Below are positions 6,318 to 11,531 of a stretch of 11,531 nucleotides of DNA, one piece after another. Location of the stretch: NCBI GenBank assembly GCA_030642565.1, contig DAOWNM010000052.1, positions 1 to 11,531 on the forward strand, given 5' to 3'. The translations under genes were made by a program, and so were the position numbers. The stretch's first letter is position 1, and each line of letters begins with the position of its first letter. Under the pieces are notes generated by a model. It was given only the letters and a program-made list of their open reading frames with translations. It did no database searches and was not told the DNA's origin. This stretch comes from Bacteroidota bacterium. Lineage in GTDB: Bacteria > Bacteroidota > Bacteroidia > Bacteroidales > GCA-2748055.

Positions 6318-8663
6318 TTATTCTTCCTCCTCCGTCTCCTCCTGGTTGACCGGGTCGGCATCCAGGACAAACATGCCGCGGCCATGGGTGGCAATGATGA
6401 TCATATTTTCGCGTGGCTGAATGGCCAGGTCGTGTACATAGGTACAGGGAAGGTCGCCAAGAACCTCCCAGCTCTCACCGGCATCTTTCGAGACATAGAC
6501 GCCCACATCGGTGCCCAGGTAGAGGATACTCTCCTTTTCCGGGTCCTCCCTGATCACATTGACAGGTCCGGCCGGAACATTGGCCGAGAGATCATCCCAG
6601 GTGGCTCCAAAGTCGGTGGAGCGCCATATATAAATGGCTGCATCATCATCCCTGCGGCCGGTCTGGGTGACATAGACGGTACCGAAATCGTGTTTCGAGG
6701 CCACGATCCTGGAGATCCATCTCACTGGCAGGGGTTCTTTGCGGATATCCTCCCATTTTTTTCCTCCATCCCTGGTTCTCCAGAGTCTCCCGTCGTCGGT
6801 GCCGGCATAGAGCAGGTTCGGGTTGAAGACAGATTCTTCCAGCGCACTGATGGTCTGGTAGCTGATATCGCCCTTCTTCTCAGGATCGTTGAAGGTGAGG
6901 TCGGGGCTGATTTGCTCCCAGGTTCCTCCCCTGTCGGTTGACTTCAGAACATGCTGAACCCCGTGATAAACAATATCCGGATTGTGGTCGGACAGCAGGG
7001 TGGGGGCCATCCACTGTCCCCTGAATTCAGGCTCTTCCGGGAAGGTGGTGGGCAATATCCACTCCATATCGCCGGGATACCCTTCCACGGTGGCTTTGGC
7101 AAGTTTTCCATAGAAGAGGGAGGCGTAGATGGAGTTGTTGTCCCGCGGGTCCACCACATGGGTGCTCCCTTCGGCTCCCAGGGTGAGTTCCCACTCGGTC
7201 GGCCTTATCTTATCCTTTCCCCTGGAGAGGTCCACCTCGGTATAGAAGCTGTGGTGGTCCTGGACGGAGCCAAATACCCTGAAGGGTTCACTGTTATCAA
7301 ACTCAACGTTATAGAATTGTGCCAGCGGAAGCTCTTTCAGCAGGTTCCGCCAGTTTTCACCTTTGTCGTAGGAGACACTGACACCTCCATCATGGGCCGC
7401 CAGGATGTAATTGGAGTTGTCCGGATCGATCCACATGCTATGTTGATCCATATGTATTTTCCCCCGATCGGGTTCGAAAGTAGCACCACCATCGGTGGAG
7501 ATATTGATCCGGAGACCAAGGGTATAGACCCGGTTCTCATCGTTGGGATCCACACGCATCTGACCGAATACCCATCCGTAGGTGCCGGAGTGCCCCGACA
7601 TATATTTCTTTGTTTTTTCGGTAAGACCACTTACCTGCTTCCAGCTCTCCCCGGCATCGTCCGAACGGTAGAGGGTAGCTCCTTTAATCACATTGTCCTT
7701 GGGACGGCCATAGGAGTCCAGCTCCCCCTCTTCCGCTTTGAAAGCGATTTCGTAATCATCCACAAACGCGTAGATCACATCGGGATTGGATCGGGCCACA
7801 TCGATCCCTGTGCGCCCCATAAATTTGGATGAGGGCAATCCATTGGTCAACTGCTTCCAGTTTTTTCCACCGTCGGTAGTTTTCCAGATGCCGTTGTTCT
7901 TGTGGTTCTCGTATGTGCGGGGATCGTTCCACTTCAACCGGGTCCGCTGCCATGTGGTGGCATAAAGGATCTCCGGATCGCGGGGATCCATCACCAGGTC
8001 GTTGACTCCGCTTTCAGCTCCTTTGTAGAGTATCTTTTCCCAGCTCTCACCTCCATCGGTTGTTTTGTAGAGGCCCCGTTCTTTGTTCTTTGTCCACTCA
8101 TGACCCGAAGCGGCCACATAGACAATCCCGGGGTTTTCCGGGTGGACCAGGATACGGGCGATGGTAAAACTCTCTTCAAGACCCATATGGGTCCAGGTCT
8201 CACCTCCATCGGTGGTTTTCCATACTCCGCATCCGGGGTTTGACGATCTGAAAATATTGGCCTCACCGGTTCCTACCCAAACGATTTCGGGGTTGGAGGG
8301 GGCAATGGCCAGGTCGCCGATGGTGGAGGTGCCCTGGTGCTCAAATACCGGTTCGAAGGTGACCCCCTCATTGATGCTTTTCCATACACCACTTGAGGCT
8401 GTGGCCACCCAGATGGTATAGTTTTGCCCCCTGGGCCCCACCGCTTCCACATCGGTACATCGGCCACTGATATTGGTGGGCCCGATAAACTGCCAGTGCA
8501 GCTCCTTGTAAGTGGAGCTGTCGCGCATCTCTTCATGGGCCTGGTACATGACCAGCTTTTCTTTGCCGGTTAGTATAGCGGTTTTAACCTGCGCGGAGAG
8601 TACCATTCCGTTGAGAATCATACTGGTGATGAGCAGATACTGGATCAGGATTTTCGGTTTCAC
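6318..8663 (-). CDS. Secreted Asp-box (BNR/sortilin VPS10-type) beta-propeller protein
   Basis: A 781-residue exported protein, often annotated 'glycosyl hydrolase' or 'BNR repeat / sortilin' though the propeller alone does not prove enzymatic activity. The signal peptide is residues 1 to about 24 (ending LSAQ). I count 11 Asp-box-like motifs of the S/T-x-D-x-G-x-T-W type, near residues 95, 149, 200, 261, 333, 388, 430, 574, 629, 681 and 724 (for example TTDGGETW, STDFGATW, SKDAGESW). The spacing fits one or two multi-bladed propellers with a break at 440-570. Family blocks ISGRCTDVEAV, HMDQHSMWIDP and THGRGMFVLD are present. It ends in an acidic tail EETEEEE with no recognisable T9SS C-terminal sorting domain, so it may stay periplasmic or leave by another route. 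The start is GTG at 8663-8661: an in-frame TAA lies upstream with no ATG between, and GTG places Lys residues in front of the hydrophobic core. First gene of a probable three-gene transcript. Confidence 0.88.
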   Translation of the reverse strand: MKPKILIQYLLITSMILNGMVLSAQVKTAILTGKEKLVMYQAHEEMRDSSTYKELHWQFIGPTNISGRCTDVEAVGPRGQNYTIWVATASSGVWKSINEGVTFEPVFEHQGTSTIGDLAIAPSNPEIVWVGTGEANIFRSSNPGCGVWKTTDGGETWTHMGLEESFTIARILVHPENPGIVYVAASGHEWTKNKERGLYKTTDGGESWEKILYKGAESGVNDLVMDPRDPEILYATTWQRTRLKWNDPRTYENHKNNGIWKTTDGGKNWKQLTNGLPSSKFMGRTGIDVARSNPDVIYAFVDDYEIAFKAEEGELDSYGRPKDNVIKGATLYRSDDAGESWKQVSGLTEKTKKYMSGHSGTYGWVFGQMRVDPNDENRVYTLGLRINISTDGGATFEPDRGKIHMDQHSMWIDPDNSNYILAAHDGGVSVSYDKGENWRNLLKELPLAQFYNVEFDNSEPFRVFGSVQDHHSFYTEVDLSRGKDKIRPTEWELTLGAEGSTHVVDPRDNNSIYASLFYGKLAKATVEGYPGDMEWILPTTFPEEPEFRGQWMAPTLLSDHNPDIVYHGVQHVLKSTDRGGTWEQISPDLTFNDPEKKGDISYQTISALEESVFNPNLLYAGTDDGRLWRTRDGGKKWEDIRKEPLPVRWISRIVASKHDFGTVYVTQTGRRDDDAAIYIWRSTDFGATWDDLSANVPAGPVNVIREDPEKESILYLGTDVGVYVSKDAGESWEVLGDLPCTYVHDLAIQPRENMIIIATHGRGMFVLDADPVNQEETEEEE

Positions 8664-8959
8664 GGTTTCAGGGATCGGTTTTCGCTCTTAAAAATAGCTA
8701 AGTTTTTGTTATTTAGCCTTACATCCGTTTGTATGCAAATTCTTATTATTGAGGACGAGGCTTCTTTAATGGAGTCCATGGTGTCATACCTGGAGCTGGT
8801 AAAGCTTGCCAGGGAGAATTAATCGAAATCGGGGATCACTATTATATCGGCAAGAAATTCCATAGCACTGATGATCTTCGCACTTTTCCTGACGCAGTTG
8901 GGCAGGGTTTTTATTAAGAAATCAAAAGGTCCGTTCAGGAAGTTCAGAGCCTCTATTTT
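8664..8959. other. Intergenic scar region without an intact gene
   Basis: About 296 nt between the isomerase stop and the GTG start of the propeller gene. It must include the promoter of the propeller gene, but I find no complete Bacteroidota-type -33/-7 pair at correct spacing. On the plus strand it carries a response-regulator N-terminal remnant (8733-8822). On the minus strand 46 sense codons continue in frame after the isomerase TAG and end at 8821-8819. The two fragments end within a few bases of each other. No tRNA-like or repeat structure is seen. Confidence 0.6.
8733..8822 (+). pseudogene. Truncated N-terminus of a response regulator (receiver domain remnant)
   Basis: An ATG-initiated frame of 29 codons ending in TAA, the only coding-like signal on the plus strand here. 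Its start MQILIIEDEASLMESMVSYL matches the first strand and helix of OmpR-type receiver domains, including the acidic E-D-E cluster that binds Mg. From about residue 22 the similarity is lost and it stops. Neither other plus-strand frame downstream restores a receiver phospho-Asp or Lys block, so this is a deletion remnant rather than a simple frameshift. It has no DNA-binding domain and cannot function as a regulator. A chance match is possible because only about 20 residues are informative. Confidence 0.6.
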
Positions 8960-9889
8960 CTATTTTGAAACTTCCCTGTTACTGATCGTGGTGTAATCCA
9001 GGTTGGCTTTCACATGCTCAATCATCCAGTCCACGATTTTTTCAAAATCGTAATCAGGCAACCCGTTTTCCCACTGTTCCAGCGAATAGATCCCCCTGAA
9101 GCCTCCCTCCTCCAAGATTCTCACACACCGGTCGAAGTCGAAAGAGGTGTGCTCATAATTCTCATTGTAGGCATGGGTTTTGGCCGAGACCAACCGGGTA
9201 AAAGGGGCAATCATCTTCAATGCTTCATACTGGTCGGTCGATTCCGGGTAATTTCCAAAATCGGCCAGGAGACCGAAATGGTCACTGTTGACTTCTCGGG
9301 CTACCCTCACATGGTTTTCAGGAATCGAGAGCAGGTCAAAATGGTTCTCAGAGAGCAAGGTGATTCCTTTGCTGGCGGCATATTTCACAAGCTGTCTGGT
9401 AGATTTTATCCCCTCCTCCAGGGAGTGTTTCATAAAGCTACCCCTGACCATCTTCGAGCCCAGGAACGCTCCTACTTCGATCCACTCTTTGATCTCCTCC
9501 ACAGCCAGAGTGCTGTTGTTGTTTTCGGGGTCAGACATATCTTTACCCGGAGTGTCGGCCTGAATATTGATCAGCGTGGAGTGACTTTTTTCAAGTGCTC
9601 TCTTCAGATCTTTCAGATAGGCAGGCCTCCTCGACTCAAAGTGCTCTGACCAGAATTCAGGTTGATAAATGCCGAATCTGTCACGGTAATACTCCGGGAT
9701 TGTCTCCAGGGTAAGCAGATTCCCTGAAGCATTGGGATTGGTGCTGACAAAACGGTTTCGAAAAACCACAGTGGTTATCCCCATTCGCGACATGGGATCT
9801 GTCGCGGAGCGGTGAGCCAGAAGGGAGGGGGCCGCCATCAAGGTGCCGGCTACCATCCCCGAATGCTGAATAAATGTTCGTCTGTTCAT
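8960..9889 (-). CDS. Tat-exported sugar phosphate isomerase/epimerase-like TIM-barrel protein
   Basis: A 309-residue protein of the AP-endonuclease-2 / xylose-isomerase-like TIM-barrel superfamily. The N-terminus MNRRTFIQHSG plus a hydrophobic stretch to about residue 25 is a twin-arginine signal, so it is predicted to be folded with its metal before export to the periplasm. The four acidic/His positions typical of the metal site are visible: Glu181 (LLSENH), Asp210 (LADFGN), His239 (AKTHAY) and Glu271 (YSLEQW). The substrate is not deducible; relatives act on keto-sugars or inositol-type compounds. The ATG lies 5 nt after the stop of the LolA-like gene, implying translational coupling. The frame stays open for 46 codons past its TAG. 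The length is normal for the family, so the TAG is taken as the true end. Confidence 0.85.
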   Translation of the reverse strand: MNRRTFIQHSGMVAGTLMAAPSLLAHRSATDPMSRMGITTVVFRNRFVSTNPNASGNLLTLETIPEYYRDRFGIYQPEFWSEHFESRRPAYLKDLKRALEKSHSTLINIQADTPGKDMSDPENNNSTLAVEEIKEWIEVGAFLGSKMVRGSFMKHSLEEGIKSTRQLVKYAASKGITLLSENHFDLLSIPENHVRVAREVNSDHFGLLADFGNYPESTDQYEALKMIAPFTRLVSAKTHAYNENYEHTSFDFDRCVRILEEGGFRGIYSLEQWENGLPDYDFEKIVDWMIEHVKANLDYTTISNREVSK

Positions 9890-9894
9890 TTTGA

Positions 9895-10629
9895 TTATTG
9901 TTTCAGGGCCGCCTTGGTAAAGATATAATCAGGGATATCCTGATCAAATTTGACGCTATTTATCCGGAATTCCGTGCCCTTGCCATTCTTTAGCATGTCT
10001 TTGTAGACCATGGTCATGGGAAACCAACGGCCCTGTACATTTTGTACATTCGAAAGTGTGGTGCGTTTAAGCAGCTGACCACTCTTTGCAAACATCTCCT
10101 GTTTTAATGGAACAAAGCGTTCGCTATCCACCCAGATCTTCTGGGAGTGGTAAGCTACGTCCGACACTATTGCTGACAGATCGAGTACATAAGTGTCCCG
10201 GCCGTCAATCTCTTCATGACCGGCAATGGTAGCGTCATACACCTCTGTGAGTTTCCTGTCATCCATCATATCCTCATAAGAGAGGTCGGAACCCATCACC
10301 GACTGACGTAACATATGTCCGGAGATCTGAATGATCCGGTCGGTTGATGGAGAATAGATCCACAGTTTATCCTCCAGTTTGAGCATTTTGGTCCCCTGCT
10401 CACGGGCAGGAGAGAGGTACTCGGTAAAGGACTGTTTATTGCCCACCGAATAGGTTTCTGAGCCAATGGTACGACTCGACCGGCGACCATGAATGATCAT
10501 ATCCGATACAAAAATCCGGTTTTCAGAGGAGATGTTTTTGTCAACGGTTTCCAATATCTCTTTTGCATCTTGCGCAGAGAGCCCCAGTGTGACGGTTGCC
10601 AGCATGAGTGTTATGAATATCTTTTTCAT
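9895..10629 (-). CDS. Periplasmic LolA-like outer membrane lipoprotein-sorting protein
   Basis: A 244-residue protein with a Sec signal peptide (MKKIFITLMLATVTLGLSAQ, cleavage near residue 20). The mature part matches the LolA-like family (PF17131 type) seen beside FtsX-type permeases or RND exporters: the early helix AKEILETVDKNI (22-33), a strand-rich body with KMLKLEDKLWIYSPSTDRI (81-99), then MGSDLSYEDM (112-121), and the late block FPMTMVYKDMLKNGKGTEF. In this family a concave beta-sheet is thought to hold lipid or lipoprotein acyl chains. It follows the permease gene after 58 nt and precedes the isomerase by 5 nt. Whether it moves lipoproteins or another lipid is not shown by the sequence. 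Confidence 0.87.
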   Translation of the reverse strand: MKKIFITLMLATVTLGLSAQDAKEILETVDKNISSENRIFVSDMIIHGRRSSRTIGSETYSVGNKQSFTEYLSPAREQGTKMLKLEDKLWIYSPSTDRIIQISGHMLRQSVMGSDLSYEDMMDDRKLTEVYDATIAGHEEIDGRDTYVLDLSAIVSDVAYHSQKIWVDSERFVPLKQEMFAKSGQLLKRTTLSNVQNVQGRWFPMTMVYKDMLKNGKGTEFRINSVKFDQDIPDYIFTKAALKQ

Positions 10630-10687
10630 CTGCTTTACTTATTGGTTAATATCTGAACAAATAGAGTACCATATTTTTGCAAATCGA

Positions 10688-11531
10688 TTACACTTCCAAC
10701 TCCCTAAAAAGCTGTGCGGTTTTTCGTTTGTAGATAGCAAAGCCTGCCAGTGCGCTTCCAAGAACTGTGGCAAAAACCCCCGGAATAAAACCGATAATAT
10801 ACATGGAGGGAGTCACCTGTGCCCTGAAAACAGAAGGCATCATCATCCCGATATTACCCGTAAGCGCTGAAAAATCCCAGCCATGGGTTTGTAACCTGTA
10901 AGTAAGCGCCAGACCCAGAACCGTTCCAACAAAAGAGCCTATGATTCCAATAAGGATAGCTTCATATAAGGTGGTTCTGTAGATATGCTTCTTTTCCTCT
11001 CCAAGAGCAAGACGAATACCAAATTCACTGTATCTGCGGAGTCCGCCCAGAAGTCCGGTGTTCCACAGGACGATCGACATGGCAATGATGAAAATAGAAA
11101 CCATGATACCAACCATATTATCGGCGATCATCAGATAATCGGCCATTCCTGCATCCTCGGCAAGCCTTGTCATCATGGGCGAAAACTCATCGCTCTCCAC
11201 ACTGTATTTGGCATTGAAAGAGTCCGCCAGAGAATGAGCGGCTATATCATCGTAGGGCTGATCCCGGAAATACCCAAGAATCTCGCTTGCAGCATCCTCC
11301 ATGTCAAGGGCAAGTTGAGCGTCTCCAATATCTATGAAAATGGCGCCCCGATCCAGTAATGAGTTCCCAAACCTGAGGGTGCCACTCACCACAAAGGTCT
11401 TAAACATCAAGCTTCCATTCATCGTGGAGCCGAACAGGGTCACCTCATCTCCCACGAACACCTTGAATTTCTCAGCAAAATCATCGCTAATCAGTGCTTC
11501 ACCAGGTTTCACCGGAAGCCCTCCTTTCACA
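10688..11531 (-). CDS. FtsX/MacB-family ABC transporter permease, N-terminus cut by window edge
   Basis: The last 281 codons or so of a permease; the frame is open through the right edge, so the in-frame GTG at 11530-11528 is most likely an internal Val. Visible residues (numbered from that GTG) are a periplasmic MacB-PCD-like region to about 130, then three membrane segments near 138-160, 188-211 and 242-267. Between the first two lies the family's cytoplasmic coupling-helix region, with RRYSEFGIRLALGEEKKHIY (165-184). This is the C-terminal FtsX domain of LolC/E- or MacB-type permeases, which use an ATPase partner (not in the window) to extract lipoproteins or export substrates. The adjacent LolA-like gene supports an envelope lipid/lipoprotein role. 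Confidence 0.9.
   Translation of the reverse strand, partial: VKGGLPVKPGEALISDDFAEKFKVFVGDEVTLFGSTMNGSLMFKTFVVSGTLRFGNSLLDRGAIFIDIGDAQLALDMEDAASEILGYFRDQPYDDIAAHSLADSFNAKYSVESDEFSPMMTRLAEDAGMADYLMIADNMVGIMVSIFIIAMSIVLWNTGLLGGLRRYSEFGIRLALGEEKKHIYRTTLYEAILIGIIGSFVGTVLGLALTYRLQTHGWDFSALTGNIGMMMPSVFRAQVTPSMYIIGFIPGVFATVLGSALAGFAIYKRKTAQLFRELEV

Noticed and set aside
6276..6941. Plus-strand open frame of 221 codons
   Set aside because: Antisense to the C-terminal part of the propeller gene, which has clear Asp-box motifs; treated as a shadow.
6951..7832. Long plus-strand open frame of 293 codons
   Set aside because: It lies wholly antisense to the propeller gene, has no recognisable family features, and reflects the codon pattern of the opposite strand.
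7041..8560. Repeated short similar DNA segments (Asp-box codons such as ACCATCGGTGG-like runs) as a repeat array
   Set aside because: They are the coding repeats of the propeller blades in register with the protein motifs, not a DNA-level repeat or CRISPR array.
9014..9649. Plus-strand open frame of 211 codons
   Set aside because: Antisense to the isomerase gene, whose metal-site motifs prove the minus strand is coding.
10630..10687. TTTG-type boxes between the permease and LolA-like genes as a promoter
   Set aside because: The two boxes are too close together and the -7 box has a mismatch; the 58-nt gap is equally consistent with an operon.

Overview
The window looks like a chromosomal segment of a Bacteroidota bacterium, probably from the Bacteroidales/Marinilabiliales side. 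I infer this from the family mix: a MutA/MutB heterodimer, an ArsC-like protein, an Asp-box propeller, a PF17131-type LolA-like protein, and Tat-exported sugar isomerase-like proteins. Start codons also mostly lack a clear Shine-Dalgarno sequence, which is usual in that phylum. No rRNA, tRNA, insertion sequence, CRISPR array or phage gene is visible. Every intact gene lies on the minus strand, so transcription runs from right to left.

Right part (11531 to 8960): the 3' part of an FtsX-family ABC transporter permease (cut by the window edge), then a periplasmic LolA-like lipoprotein-sorting protein, then, 5 nt later, a Tat-exported TIM-barrel sugar phosphate isomerase/epimerase-like protein. 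The permease and the LolA-like protein fit an envelope lipoprotein or macrolide-exporter-type transport system. The isomerase appears translationally coupled to them without an obvious functional link.

Scar region (8959 to 8664): about 300 nt with no intact gene. On the plus strand it holds a 29-codon remnant of a response-regulator N-terminus. On the minus strand a 46-codon open extension follows the isomerase's TAG stop. The region also has to contain the promoter of the next gene.

Middle (8663 to 5433): a large secreted Asp-box (BNR/sortilin-type) beta-propeller protein with a GTG start, a small ArsC/Spx-family thioredoxin-fold protein, and a small lipoprotein that looks like a degenerate CAP/SCP domain. 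Gaps of 24 and 48 nt suggest one transcript.

Left part (5351 to 1): class II fumarase, a 142-nt intergenic region with a perfect 14-bp palindrome and a weak hairpin, then the small (mutA) and large (mutB, cut at its C-terminus) subunits of methylmalonyl-CoA mutase. Fumarase and the mutase are both steps of the succinate-propionate route (malate-fumarate-succinate-succinyl-CoA-methylmalonyl-CoA), so this end is a central carbon metabolism cluster. I see no convincing new multi-gene system. The most unusual items are the degenerate CAP-like lipoprotein, the ArsC-like protein lacking the third arginine, and the gene-remnant scar.
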